Assembly (NCBI RefSeq): GCF_028683135.1
Contig: NZ_JAJUBB010000001.1
Span: 186,001 to 250,000 of the forward strand
Reading direction: 5' to 3'
DNA: 64,000 bases
Source: Enterovibrio qingdaonensis
GTDB taxonomy: Bacteria; Pseudomonadota; Gammaproteobacteria; Enterobacterales; Vibrionaceae
Of this stretch, positions 53,420 through 62,118 are shown piece by piece. The position numbers and the translations under genes were made by a program. The notes under the pieces are model-generated. The model did not search any database and had not been told where the DNA came from. It was given only the letters and a program-made list of their open reading frames with translations. The number at the start of each line of letters is the position of its first letter. Position 1 is the stretch's first letter.

Positions 53420-54211
53420 TTACTGTGCGATCTTCATGGGATATAGCGGTTCGTGCAAACCCATCTTCATGGCCTGTCGAACACATGCCATTAGATCTAT
53501 TTTGGACAACTCATATAATTGATGCATATCATCCAAATAAAAATAAATAGGTTGCAATATATCAATACGATAAGGCGTTCTCATCACCTCAATAATATCC
53601 AGTGGCTCTCTCAATACATGTTCATCACTAAATGCATAAACCGTTTCAGCAGGTGACGAAAGAATTCCACCACCATAAATTGAGAACCCATCGTCTGAAC
53701 GTATCATTCCAAACTCAACGGTAAACCAATATAGCCTAGCAAGATATACGCGCTCCGCTTTAGATGCGTTCACGCCTAGTTTTCCGTATAACTGGGTAAA
53801 TGCCGCAAATGCCGGATTGGTTAACATTGCGCAGTGACCGAATATTTCATGAAAATAATCGGGTTCTTGAAGATAATCGATGTCCGATCGCGTTCGCAGG
53901 AACGTCGCGACAGGAAATTGCCGATTGGCAAGCAGTGCAAAAAAGCGGTCGAAATCGATAAGTGCTGGGACGGGAGCTAAAGACCACCCTGTTGCACCCT
54001 GTAATACGCGGTTAATGTCGGGAAGTTGTGGAATCTGAGTGATGGGTAAACCCAACATATCCAAACCATCAAGGTACTCTTTGCACGCTTTACCTTCTAT
54101 GCACGCTAACTGCCGCACCATTAAATGGCGCCAAACCTCTGTCTCCTCTTCAGACCAATGCACCAACCCATTTCTATCTTGTGGCTTAGATTCGTATTTA
54201 AACGGTTTCAT
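53420..54211 (-). CDS. phhA: phenylalanine 4-hydroxylase
   Basis: A 263-residue bacterial-type aromatic amino acid hydroxylase without a regulatory domain. The iron ligands are His 121 and His 126 in [13 protein letters not shown] and Glu 166 in [24 protein letters not shown] is typical of the family. It converts phenylalanine to tyrosine with tetrahydropterin. It is the first gene of phhAB. A TyrR-type box lies about 90-107 bases upstream of its start. Confidence 0.95.
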   Translation of the reverse strand: MKPFKYESKPQDRNGLVHWSEEETEVWRHLMVRQLACIEGKACKEYLDGLDMLGLPITQIPQLPDINRVLQGATGWSLAPVPALIDFDRFFALLANRQFPVATFLRTRSDIDYLQEPDYFHEIFGHCAMLTNPAFAAFTQLYGKLGVNASKAERVYLARLYWFTVEFGMIRSDDGFSIYGGGILSSPAETVYAFSDEHVLREPLDIIEVMRTPYRIDILQPIYFYLDDMHQLYELSKIDLMACVRQAMKMGLHEPLYPMKIAQ

Positions 54212-54300
54212 CTTCGCCTCCTGAATAATTCTCCTAGTAAAACGATAGTAATAAGTTACTTATTCTGTCAGTTAGCGTCGGCAGTTACAGTACGGAAGAA

Positions 54301-54318
54301 CGTAAAAATAAATTTACA
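54301..54318. promoter_or_regulatory. TyrR-type box upstream of phhA
   Basis: CGTAAAAATAAATTTACA fits the consensus TGTAAA-N6-TTTACA with a single mismatch at the first base. It lies in the 300-base region between the divergent phhA and EAL genes. TyrR or its relative PhhR normally activates phhA in the presence of aromatic amino acids. The remaining part of this region holds no coding frame. Confidence 0.7.
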
Positions 54319-54511
54319 TGTTATTTTTACATTGCACTCAGTTGCTTATTTGAATCTGATTTTATTCAGCAAATGGTCGGCGAAATTTCGTACTAGGATA
54401 AAAAAGAAGAGGGGACGATCACATTAATTCATGACGCAAATGAAGGTTTCATTTTCCAATTCCTCTCTTTGGCGTAACATATTCGGTCAGTGAAGTTAGA
54501 GGTATAAGTAC

Positions 54512-55336
54512 GTGGTAGACCACTTAAGAACACGCGCTGAATTTGAACAGTGTTTACAGACCAATGATAACGGTGATATTACCGCCGAATTCAATGGATT
54601 GAACCTGAGAAGTGTCTACCAACCTATTTTCCGTCGAAACGGTACCATTGTCGGTTTTGAAGCCTTAATTCGTGCTGTCGCAGTTGATGGAACACATGTC
54701 TGCCCTGCTCACCTTTTTCGATGTATCGATCAAGGGCACCAGGACTTCGCGAATCAGATCAGTATTGATAAATTGGCGCGTGTTATTCACCTCAGAAACT
54801 TCGCAAAATATGCCGGACAGCATTGGATTTTTCTTAACATGCTTCCCTCTTCTGCTGTGGCGTCCATCGAAACCTTTTCAAACCAAAACTTGATGGTGCT
54901 ACGACTTGCCGAAATGGGCATTCCTCGTGAACATGTTGTTCTGGAAGTGGTAGAGCATCTGCATTCCGATTCTGTTTCATTGTCTGCCGCAACCAATGAA
55001 TCCATAAAAAATGGTTTCCGCATTGCAGTCGACGATTACGGCGTAGAAGGCTCAGAAGAAGCACGTGTCAGAATGCTGCGCCCAAACATTATTAAAATCG
55101 ATCGCTCACTCGTTCAAGCCTATGTCCAAGGTGAAGTCGAAGCCATACTTCGTGCTATTGCATTGGCCAAAGAGGTCGGTGCGGAGGTGCTGGTTGAAGG
55201 TATCGAAAACGAAGAAGAATATGAGGCAATGAAAGCCCTCAATGTGGGATATTTTCAAGGATTTTATCTAGGAATGCCCCAGCCACTATCTGAGTATTTT
55301 GACTCCGACCCTTTTGATTTCTCGCAATTAGCGTGA
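54512..55336 (+). CDS. EAL domain protein, probable c-di-GMP phosphodiesterase
   Basis: A 274-residue single-domain EAL protein starting at GTG (AGAGG about 9 bases before it). Active-site motifs are intact: GFEALIRA with the EAL Glu at residue 50, the Asn in LNMLPSS, EVVEH, DDYG, IIKIDRSLV with the Lys, VEGIENEEEYE and YFQGFYLGMPQP. It should hydrolyse c-di-GMP. It has no sensory domain, so regulation is probably transcriptional or by a partner protein. It is divergent from phhA. Confidence 0.88.
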   Translation: MVDHLRTRAEFEQCLQTNDNGDITAEFNGLNLRSVYQPIFRRNGTIVGFEALIRAVAVDGTHVCPAHLFRCIDQGHQDFANQISIDKLARVIHLRNFAKYAGQHWIFLNMLPSSAVASIETFSNQNLMVLRLAEMGIPREHVVLEVVEHLHSDSVSLSAATNESIKNGFRIAVDDYGVEGSEEARVRMLRPNIIKIDRSLVQAYVQGEVEAILRAIALAKEVGAEVLVEGIENEEEYEAMKALNVGYFQGFYLGMPQPLSEYFDSDPFDFSQLA

Positions 55337-55529
55337 AGCTAAATAGCCCGTTTTTCCGCTGAATTATCAATTCAGCTTCCTCGACCGTACAAGAATCACC
55401 CGCTCAAGCAGCAATCTTATTGATACTTTTCCGTTAATCACATTTAAGTGATAAGATCACCGCCATTATTTCGCTCTGGGACTCCAATACCCGTCAGCGA
55501 TATCTGGATTTACGAAGGCAATCATTCCC

Positions 55530-56474
55530 ATGATTAACAATTCTATTCAGTGGTTTCCGGGCCACATGCACAAAGCACGCAAAGAGATTGAAGAAGTCGT
55601 TCCGAAAATCGACGTCATCATTGAAGTGCTAGACGCACGCATTCCTTTTAGTAGCGAAAACCCGCTTATCCGCCGCATCCGCAAAGATAAACCGGTTATC
55701 AAAGTACTAAATAAACGCGATTTGGCTGACCCAGAAATGACTGCGCTTTGGCTAGAGCACCTTGAAAAAGAACAAGGTGTTAAAGCTATGGCCATCACCA
55801 CTGATCAGATCAGCGAAGTCAATAAGATCATGGATCTGTGTCGAAAGCTCGCTCCGCATCGCGAAGAGATGGGAAAAAACATTCGTACCATGATCATGGG
55901 TATCCCCAACGTGGGCAAATCAACCATCATCAATACCCTTGCTGGTCGTGTTGTCGCTAAAACCGGTAACCAGCCGGCGGTAACCCGTCAGCAACAACGT
56001 ATCAATTTGCAAAATGGCGTGGTTCTTTCAGATACGCCGGGAATATTGTGGCCAAAAGTGGAAAACCCACACAGCGGTTTCCGTTTAGCGGCAACAGGCG
56101 CAGTTAAAGATACGGCAATGGAATACGACGAAGTTGCTTTCTATACCGTGGAGTATTTAGCAAAAGCGTACCCGGATTTACTGAAACAGCGTTACAACAT
56201 TGAAGAACTTCCTGACACTGAAATCGAATTGATGGAAGCTATTGGGGAGAAACGCGGTTGTCTTCGCGCAGGTGGACGCATCGACCTGCACAAAGCGTCT
56301 GAAATTCTGATCAATGATCTTCGTAACGGTACGTTGGGACTGGTGACACTAGAACACCCAGACATGATTGACAAAGAGTTGGTGGAAGTCGAAGAAGCGG
56401 CCTCTCGCAAAGCGGAAGAGAAAGCCAAACACAAAGAAGAACGCCGCAAACGCTACCTGCGCAACAAACGATGA
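55530..56474 (+). CDS. ylqF: YlqF/RbgA-type ribosome biogenesis GTPase
   Basis: A 314-residue circularly permuted GTPase. The G4 motif NKRD (in KVLNKRDLAD) comes before the G1 loop GIPNVGKST, followed by SDTPGILWP (G3), as in YlqF/RbgA. The N-terminus IQWFPGHMHKARKEIEE is typical. It acts in late assembly of the 50S subunit. The lysine/arginine-rich tail (KAKHKEERRKRYLRNKR) probably binds rRNA. A short dyad ATCAC-ATTTAA-GTGAT lies upstream (55437-55452). Confidence 0.92.
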   Translation: MINNSIQWFPGHMHKARKEIEEVVPKIDVIIEVLDARIPFSSENPLIRRIRKDKPVIKVLNKRDLADPEMTALWLEHLEKEQGVKAMAITTDQISEVNKIMDLCRKLAPHREEMGKNIRTMIMGIPNVGKSTIINTLAGRVVAKTGNQPAVTRQQQRINLQNGVVLSDTPGILWPKVENPHSGFRLAATGAVKDTAMEYDEVAFYTVEYLAKAYPDLLKQRYNIEELPDTEIELMEAIGEKRGCLRAGGRIDLHKASEILINDLRNGTLGLVTLEHPDMIDKELVEVEEAASRKAEEKAKHKEERRKRYLRNKR

Positions 56475-56480
56475 ATTCTA

Positions 56481-56505
56481 AGCCCTGACTCTGTCAGGGC
56501 TTTTG
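56481..56505 (+). terminator. terminator after ylqF
   Basis: AGCCCTGAC-TCT-GTCAGGGCT is a perfect 9-bp stem with TTTTGCGTT following. It is 6 bases past the stop codon. Confidence 0.88.
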
Positions 56506-56621
56506 CGTTCTAAGGACACTAAATTTGTAACGTCTCATTCCTACCGCAAATATGCGGTTCTCCCTATTCTAAAGTTACAAAGCGTCTACGAAACGCAATG
56601 ATGTTGATAACAGGAAAGACT

Positions 56622-57560
56622 ATGAAAAATTTAGCAATGCTTGCACAGTCGGGTGTCCTTACCAACCCAACAACACATGTGGAATACTTAACCTTAGTGT
56701 TAAAAGACCAATGGTTTAATATCGACGAAATCAATGACGCGCTTTCCCAACTTCCGGGCATTGAAAAGTCGATCCGTCAAAAAGACCCATCAGCAGGCCT
56801 AACAATGACATTGGGCTTTTCTGATAATGCATGGCCAATGCTCTTCCCTGATCTCAGTAAGCCTGCTGAGCTTCATGCTTTCCCAGAAATGCAAAACGGT
56901 GACCGTCATTTTCCGTCAACGCCAGGTGACATTTTCATCATGGTGAAATCAGAGCGAAAAGACCTAAACTTCCAAGTTGCTAAGTATGCGGCAAAAGCAC
57001 TTTCTTCCATTGCTGAACTCATTGAGGACATTCAAGGTTACAAGTACTTGGACAACAGAGACATGATTGATTTTGTCGATGGTACGGAAAATCCCATTGA
57101 TGAAGAACGCGTTGAATCCGTGCTTATCTCGGACGATGAAACCTGGGTAGGTGGCAGTTACCTGATTGTTCAGCGTTATGTAGATAAACAAGGTGCATGG
57201 GATGCATTGCCTACAGAACACCAGGAAAAAGTGGTTGGTCGTACCAAAATGGATGACATCGAATTAGATGACGACGAAAAGCCAGCGTGGGCACATAATG
57301 CGAAAAGTAAGGTAGAAATCGATGGCGAGGAAGTAAAAATGCTTCGTCAGAATCGACCTTATGGAAATGCCATGGAACACGGAACGATGTTCGTCGGCTT
57401 TGCTAACACGCCTTCAATTATCGAGACATCACTAACGCAAATGATCACGGCAGACGAAAACGGTGACTACGACAAACTGTTGGATTTTGTAGAGGCAAAA
57501 ACAGGCAATAGTTACTTTGTTCCTTCCCTCTCGTTCATTGATGAAAGATTTAACGATTAG
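56622..57560 (+). CDS. DyP-type heme peroxidase
   Basis: A 312-residue protein starting at ATG 56622, with AGGAAAG nearby. The start at 56598 adds eight residues and has no ribosome site. DFVDGTENP carries the GxxDG motif with the catalytic Asp. KPAWAHNAK has the likely proximal heme His, and LRQNRPYG the conserved Arg. The length and motif spacing fit class B (YfeX-like) enzymes. There is no Sec or Tat signal. It oxidises dyes, phenolics or porphyrins with peroxide. Its end overlaps the convergent gene by 4 bases. Confidence 0.9.
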   Translation: MKNLAMLAQSGVLTNPTTHVEYLTLVLKDQWFNIDEINDALSQLPGIEKSIRQKDPSAGLTMTLGFSDNAWPMLFPDLSKPAELHAFPEMQNGDRHFPSTPGDIFIMVKSERKDLNFQVAKYAAKALSSIAELIEDIQGYKYLDNRDMIDFVDGTENPIDEERVESVLISDDETWVGGSYLIVQRYVDKQGAWDALPTEHQEKVVGRTKMDDIELDDDEKPAWAHNAKSKVEIDGEEVKMLRQNRPYGNAMEHGTMFVGFANTPSIIETSLTQMITADENGDYDKLLDFVEAKTGNSYFVPSLSFIDERFND

Positions 57561-57994
57561 GCGATAGACAACCGCGCAAGCCGAGTTTTTTCTTTGTTGC
57601 CAGCGATCAACCTAGATATTTGCTCGGCTTGTGTTTGCAATGATTCACACGCCTCATCGGAATTTCCACTCGAAATCGTGATCCAATGTGACGCAAGGTT
57701 ATCAAGACGAAGCATTTTTATGCGAAGACTGTGACGGCCAAATACGCAATGTGAAAAAACCGCCCCACACAAAAACGCCAACGGCGAAAAGAGCTGTGCA
57801 TAGCCATCTGGGCATAACAACCACACAATAGTGACCGCAGAAAGCGCAAAAAACAGTACCTTCGCGGCATAGTGGTTTACGCTACTACTCTTAACTTCGA
57901 CACTCCCGATACTTGAGAGGCGATAGGCATGAGACCCTACGTTCAAATGCGTATCATCTAATGTAAATCTTGCACTCTCAGTTTTCAAAGCCAC
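57557..57994 (-). CDS. small membrane protein, DUF6232-like
   Basis: A 145-residue protein. The N-terminal part (about 1-42) is beta-rich (RFTLDDTHLNVGSHAYRLSSIGSVEVKSS). Two hydrophobic helices follow (about 43-85: AAKVLFFALSAVTIVWLL and FSPLAFLCGAVF). The C-terminal soluble part has ISSGNSDEACESLQTQAEQIS. This arrangement resembles the DUF6232 family, of unknown function. It is convergent with the DyP gene, overlapping by 4 bases, and has no obvious partner. Confidence 0.55.
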   Translation of the reverse strand: MALKTESARFTLDDTHLNVGSHAYRLSSIGSVEVKSSSVNHYAAKVLFFALSAVTIVWLLCPDGYAQLFSPLAFLCGAVFSHCVFGRHSLRIKMLRLDNLASHWITISSGNSDEACESLQTQAEQISRLIAGNKEKTRLARLSIA

Positions 57995-58148
57995 TCTCCA
58001 TCGCTTTTGTATTTCGGCCTTTCCTAGCCAGAGATCACTTTAAAGAAAACAAAGAAAATTTCATTAATTTGAAGGATAGTTTTTAGTCCTTTTGCGACGA
58101 GTTTCGCATAGTAATCTGGTCAATTTATCTGGGGAGTGCTAGACGCAA

Positions 58149-58173
58149 AAAGGCAGTGTAGAACACTGCCTTT
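58149..58173 (-). terminator. terminator of the RidA-like gene
   Basis: AAAGGCAGTGT-AGA-ACACTGCCTTT is a perfect 11-bp stem whose T-rich arm (reading TTTTT on the minus strand) ends it. It lies 34 bases past the stop. Confidence 0.85.
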
Positions 58174-58206
58174 ACGATTAGTTTACACTGTCCACTCAGT
58201 AGGCAG

Positions 58207-58572
58207 TTACGCGAGGTATTCTTCACCAGCGGCTGCTACAAACGCCATTTCCACGAGGTACTCAGGCTTCGCGAGTTCTGCTTTGATACACGCACGGCTT
58301 GGGGCTGTGCCTTCTTCAAACCATGCATCCCACACCTCATTCAAACCTTCGAAGTGTGCAAAATCAGTCACGTAAATAGTGACGGACAGTACGCGGGTTT
58401 TGTCGCTGCCTACGCTCGCAAGCATTTCTTCTGCTTGAGAAAGAATTTGGGCTGTCTGACCCTTAATGTCGGCACTCAAATCACTTTCTGGCACTTCAAC
58501 AAAGTGTGCAATACCGTTGTATACGGTGACGTCAGACCAACGTTTAGTTGGATTAATTCGATGGATTTTCAT
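58207..58572 (-). CDS. RidA family (YjgF) protein
   Basis: A 121-residue protein of the RidA/YER057c/UK114 superfamily. It has TRVLSVTIYVTDFAHFEGLNEVWDAWF and APSRACIKAELAKPEYLVEMAFVAA. The arginine in SRACIKA corresponds to the substrate-binding Arg of RidA, which deaminates reactive enamines. The shorter N-terminus (MKIHRINPTKRWSDVTVYNG) is closer to the non-archetypal Rid subgroups, so the activity may differ. It is a single gene with its own terminator. Confidence 0.82.
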   Translation of the reverse strand: MKIHRINPTKRWSDVTVYNGIAHFVEVPESDLSADIKGQTAQILSQAEEMLASVGSDKTRVLSVTIYVTDFAHFEGLNEVWDAWFEEGTAPSRACIKAELAKPEYLVEMAFVAAAGEEYLA

Positions 58573-58875
58573 TACGTTACTACCACATTTAATTTGTCGA
58601 CACAGTCTAGCAGAACGCCCTATAGCACGTCATCACCGCGAGCATATAACAACGTTCATTAGGTACTGCCGTCTGTAAGGTTGTACGTGTCATTTTGTTT
58701 TAATGTTGAAGCATTTGCACCGAGCCGGCTTCAATCGAAATTTCAGAAACCCCACATCGAAATAAACCGATGTACAAAATGCCCTTCGTCTACAAGGCTA
58801 TATATACCCGAGAAACCTGAAGACGCAGGAATCAGGTGGCTGGGGTACCTCCCATTAATAAGAAGGAAATGAAAA
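58573..58875. other. intergenic region and leader of the YceI gene
   Basis: About 300 bases without a gene. The first half holds the RidA promoter. The second half holds a nested hairpin close to the YceI start, listed separately. Confidence 0.45.
58805..58847 (+). promoter_or_regulatory. structured 5' leader before the YceI gene
   Basis: ACCTGA (58815-58820) pairs with TCAGGT (58832-58837). TACCC (58805-58809) pairs with GGGTA (58843-58847) outside it. Two 5-base strands form an asymmetric-looking internal loop between the helices. The element ends 14 bases before the AAGGAA ribosome site of the gene at 58876. It resembles a structured leader but matches no riboswitch consensus I know. Confidence 0.4.
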
Positions 58876-59457
58876 ATGAAAGGTAGTTCATCAGCCATTA
58901 TCTTGGCCTTATCACTGTCCCCTTCTCTTGCTTTCGCTTCTGACGATTACACCATTGTTTCTGACGCGTCTTCCATTAGCTTTGCGACGATTAAAAAAAC
59001 CTACGTTGTCGAACCCGCAACTCTCAGTGGTGTTGAAGGACAAGTTGATGCCAACGGCTCTTTTCGTATTACCGCACCAATCTCTTCAGTTTCCACGGGG
59101 ATTCCTATCCGCAATCAACGCCTAAACGAACTATTCTTCGATTCAAAAAAATTTCCCACGCTGACAGTGGAAGGCCAGGTTGATATGGCTGGACTCGACA
59201 AGAACGGAACCATGCTGCAACAGTCCATCCCCGCGAAAGTCACCTTGTTTGGGAATACCAAAGACATCACCTTAGACATGAACATCATTAAGACTGACGA
59301 CAGTATTTTCGCGTTCACTTATAAACCCGTGATCATCAGCGGAGCCACTTTTGGTATACCTGAACAAAACTTGAAGGATGTCTCTGCAACGGTCGGCAAT
59401 ATCGACATTTCCAGCACAGTGCCTGTTAGCGTGAGTTTGGTGTTTAAAGAGAACTGA
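58876..59457 (+). CDS. YceI family periplasmic protein
   Basis: A 193-residue secreted protein. The signal peptide ends at LAFA, and mature sequence SDDYTIVSDASSISFATIKKTYVVEP begins the YceI lipocalin-like barrel, continuing with RNQRLNELFFDSKKFPTLTVEGQ. Members bind isoprenoid lipids such as polyprenyl chains. The exact ligand is unknown. AAGGAA stands before the ATG, and a nested hairpin precedes it. A hairpin terminator follows. Confidence 0.85.
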   Translation: MKGSSSAIILALSLSPSLAFASDDYTIVSDASSISFATIKKTYVVEPATLSGVEGQVDANGSFRITAPISSVSTGIPIRNQRLNELFFDSKKFPTLTVEGQVDMAGLDKNGTMLQQSIPAKVTLFGNTKDITLDMNIIKTDDSIFAFTYKPVIISGATFGIPEQNLKDVSATVGNIDISSTVPVSVSLVFKEN

Positions 59458-59463
59458 CGGCCA

Positions 59464-59494
59464 AAAATAAAGCCAGCAGTTGCTGGCTTTATTT
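59464..59494. terminator. bidirectional terminator between YceI and tyrB
   Basis: AAATAAAGCCAGCA-GT-TGCTGGCTTTATTT is a perfect 14-bp stem with A/T-rich ends, between two convergent genes. It can stop transcription in both directions. Confidence 0.88.
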
Positions 59495-59510
59495 CGTCTA
59501 ATCGTCGTTA

Positions 59511-60695
59511 CTATTTGGCAACAGTCATTAATGCGTCAGCAAGATAATCAATCCGCGACTCTGTTAAGCCCGCAATGTTAATACGGCTGTCTCCAACCGC
59601 ATAAATCCCGAATTCGTCTTTTAATCGACTCACTTGATCTTGCGACATACCTAGCATTGAGAACATGCCTTTGTGCTGCTTAATGAAATCAAAACGGTTA
59701 TCACCACAACGTTCAGCCAATGCCGCACTCAATCCATCTCTTAACGTCACGATGCGATTTCGCATCACATCCAGCTCCGTTTTCCACTCTTGGGTTAAGG
59801 CGTCGCTTGAGAGAATCGTTTCAACGATAGCGGCCCCATGATCGGGTGGCATAGTATAGGTGGAACGCGCTAATTGAAGAATGCGCCCTTTTGCATTCAC
59901 CGCTTCTTTCGCATTTTTACCAATGACGATGGCCGCACCAGTACGCTCTCTGTATAGGCCAAAGTTCTTTGAGCAAGACGTAGCGATCAGCATTTCTTCA
60001 ACGCTATCAGACAACAGTCGTACACCGTAGGCATCTTCTTCTAACCCAGAGCCAAAACCTTGGTACGCTATATCAACAAATGGGATGAAACCGTTTTTCT
60101 GTGCCAACGCCGCAATAGCCTGCCAATGTTCAGCGCGAATATCCGCACCAGTTGGGTTATGACAGCAACCATGCAGCAACACGACATCGTCTGGGCCCGC
60201 TGCCGCCAATGCATCCAGCATCGCATCAGCATCCACAGTTTTCGTTTCTGCATTGAAGTACGGGTAGAATTTAACGGTCAGTCCTGCTGCTTCCATAACT
60301 GGCTTGTGGTTCACATAGCTCGGGTTGCTGATCCACACCGTTGTGATTGGCTTTGCCAAAAACATCAGATCGCCCAACATACGCAATGCACCACTGGCAC
60401 CCGGCGTTTGAACGGCTGCAGAACGACTGTAACCCGCCGTTCCCTTAAGCAGCAAATCCGTCATTGCTTGGTTGAAGCCTTCGCTTCCCGCCAATCCAAC
60501 GTAGCTTTTAGTAACTTGTGTATCCGCTAAAATTTGCTGCGCCGATTTCACAGCTTGCATGATTGGTGTCGCGCCTTGGCTGTCTTTATAAACACCAATA
60601 CCCAAATCCATTTTTTCTTCGCGTGGGTCTTCTCGGAATGCTACAGAAAGCGAGAGAATCGGATCCTGCTGCGCAGGAGAAAGCAGGTTAAACAT
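59511..60695 (-). CDS. tyrB: aromatic amino acid aminotransferase
   Basis: A 394-residue class I aminotransferase. The PLP lysine is Lys 243 in SCSKNFGLYRERTG, and CCHNPTGAD, FVDIAYQGFGSG and the C-terminal substrate arginine region (INIAGLTESRIDYLADAL) are as in TyrB/AspC. It reversibly transaminates tyrosine and phenylalanine, linking to phhAB elsewhere in the window. Assignment as TyrB rather than AspC is by overall resemblance and is somewhat uncertain. AAGGAAG precedes the ATG. Confidence 0.82.
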   Translation of the reverse strand: MFNLLSPAQQDPILSLSVAFREDPREEKMDLGIGVYKDSQGATPIMQAVKSAQQILADTQVTKSYVGLAGSEGFNQAMTDLLLKGTAGYSRSAAVQTPGASGALRMLGDLMFLAKPITTVWISNPSYVNHKPVMEAAGLTVKFYPYFNAETKTVDADAMLDALAAAGPDDVVLLHGCCHNPTGADIRAEHWQAIAALAQKNGFIPFVDIAYQGFGSGLEEDAYGVRLLSDSVEEMLIATSCSKNFGLYRERTGAAIVIGKNAKEAVNAKGRILQLARSTYTMPPDHGAAIVETILSSDALTQEWKTELDVMRNRIVTLRDGLSAALAERCGDNRFDFIKQHKGMFSMLGMSQDQVSRLKDEFGIYAVGDSRINIAGLTESRIDYLADALMTVAK

Positions 60696-60920
60696 GAGAT
60701 AACTTCCTTATCGAACACCTAATCCTTTGTATGTATACCGAAAGGCCGTATGGGTGCAAGTAAAAACAGCACCATGAGAGCAGATTAACGTTGATCTGAA
60801 AGCACGCTACGCCATTTCAACGTTTCGGCTAGCGGGTGTTTGGCTGCAGTCATTCAGCACCAAGGAGAGGATGCGCGATACTCTTCTCAAATACACCCTG
60901 TGTTTTTTCACCCTCAAAGA

Positions 60921-60943
60921 CAAAAAAACCGCCAAAGGCGGTC
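60921..60943 (-). terminator. terminator of the SEC-C gene
   Basis: ACCGCC-AAA-GGCGGT is a 6-bp GC-rich stem. On the minus strand it is followed by seven T. It lies 16 bases past the stop. Confidence 0.85.
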
Positions 60944-60958
60944 ATTTGTTTGCGTTGT

Positions 60959-61291
60959 TTAGGCACAACATTTTTTGTATTTCTTACCGCTTCCGCAAGA
61001 GCAAGGATCATTGCGGTTCGGGGTTTTCTCAAACACGATGGTTTTTGGCTTGTTGATCACGGTGTCTAGTTCTACCGTGTTTTCTTCTTGAGCAGCATCG
61101 ACAACGATATTCGCTACGATAGCGTGCTCCGCAACCAATGCTTCAATCTCTGCTTTGCGTGCTTCTGAGTTTACAACAACAGAAACAGGGGCTTCCTCGG
61201 TTCCCGCTTTTACATCACGGTTTACGTTATAGCCAGACATAACGTGATTTAGTCGGGTTTCGATACGGCCTTTGAAAAAACATTTAGACAT
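60959..61291 (-). CDS. SEC-C metal-binding motif protein (PBPRA1643 type)
   Basis: About 110 residues from the ATG at 61291, which gives [29 protein letters not shown] longer frame reaching 61354 adds 21 residues and looks less likely. The last residues, [17 protein letters not shown], are the SEC-C zinc-binding motif seen at the end of SecA. The middle is acidic. The overall form matches the PBPRA1643 family of SWIM/SEC-C proteins from Vibrionaceae-like bacteria. Function unknown. A zinc-dependent interaction is likely. Confidence 0.8.
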   Translation of the reverse strand: MSKCFFKGRIETRLNHVMSGYNVNRDVKAGTEEAPVSVVVNSEARKAEIEALVAEHAIVANIVVDAAQEENTVELDTVINKPKTIVFEKTPNRNDPCSCGSGKKYKKCCA

Positions 61292-61453
61292 GGGATGCTC
61301 GCAAATTGAAGGAGTGACGCACTTAAGGCGGGCGATTATACCCAACTGAGGCAATTGATAAAGCAGTTAAACGTAAAGAGCCGCGATAAATGCCTCATCC
61401 CATTGAATTTCGGGGGAACGAGGCTACTTAATAGATACGCGACGTTACCGTAC

Positions 61454-61990
61454 TTAGTCCCTTTTAGCGTGATCAGGCTTGGGTTGCACGTATTGGCGGC
61501 TGACATCGACCATTGCCATCCCTTTCAAATAGCTGCGGCCAAGTAGCACTGGGAAAATCAAATGCTGGCGGTCACGAAGGGTAAACTGCGTTTCTTCTGT
61601 GACGTCACCAATGGTAATCGGTAACTTAACGACATACCGGCGATCGTAGCCTTCGGCACTGGATTGAATAATTCTAACTGTACGTACGACAGGCAGTTCG
61701 ATGACTCGGCTTTCTCTTCCATCATGTGCTAAGCGAAATCTCACCCAATTCTCGCCATCTTTTTTAAAAGACTGAATGTCAATGGCACTGATTGATGAAG
61801 TGGTAGCCCCAGTATCCACCCTCGCCTTTAGCGTGACACCAACGGTATCAACTTTTACCCACTCTTTTTCACCCATGATGAGTTTTCCATCGGGTGCATG
61901 CTCATAGACTGGCGTATCAGCATTCGATGCAGCAAAAGATATCGGGCTTAAACAAAGCAGGAAAAAGAAGGCGACAAATTTGTACTTCAT
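61454..61990 (-). CDS. periplasmic retropepsin-like (putative ATP-dependent zinc protease family) protein
   Basis: A 178-residue protein with a Sec signal peptide (LLCLSPISFAAS). It has LKARVDTGATTSSISA, the DTGA motif of pepsin-fold half enzymes, followed by VRFRLAHDGRESRVIELPVVR and FPVLLGRSYLKGMAMVDVSR. The family is annotated as ATP-dependent zinc protease, although the visible motif is that of retropepsin-like aspartyl enzymes. RimK-linked members are cytoplasmic, whereas this one is exported. Activity is untested. Confidence 0.8.
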   Translation of the reverse strand: MKYKFVAFFFLLCLSPISFAASNADTPVYEHAPDGKLIMGEKEWVKVDTVGVTLKARVDTGATTSSISAIDIQSFKKDGENWVRFRLAHDGRESRVIELPVVRTVRIIQSSAEGYDRRYVVKLPITIGDVTEETQFTLRDRQHLIFPVLLGRSYLKGMAMVDVSRQYVQPKPDHAKRD

Positions 61991-62055
61991 AACATGTTCT
62001 TTCTAAGAGGATTCATTCTGTAGGGTTAGACGCAGATTTTGACGCAAGTTCCCTA

Positions 62056-62086
62056 AAAATAACGCCGCTTAGGTAAGCGGCGTTAT
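62056..62086 (-). terminator. terminator of the nrdDG operon
   Basis: TAACGCCGCTT and AAGCGGCGTTA pair perfectly over 11 bp with a 4-base loop. On the minus strand it is followed by TTTTT. It lies 33 bases past nrdG. Confidence 0.88.
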
Positions 62087-62118
62087 AGGAACTATAAATC
62101 ACGATGAAAGCTCGAGTG

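Noticed and set aside
58780-58860. c-di-GMP-I (GEMM), glycine or TPP riboswitch before the YceI gene
   Set aside because: The conserved loop and junction bases of these classes are missing. Only generic pairing remains, so it is reported as an unclassified leader.
60060-60530. 156-codon plus-strand frame inside tyrB
   Set aside because: Antisense to the PLP-domain of the aminotransferase. The composition (many Arg, Cys, His, Gln) is typical of a shadow.
60726-60740. TGTATGTATACC as a TTGTATACAA-like operator upstream of tyrB
   Set aside because: Only part of the palindrome is present and the gene has no link to glyoxylate or purines. Taken as chance.
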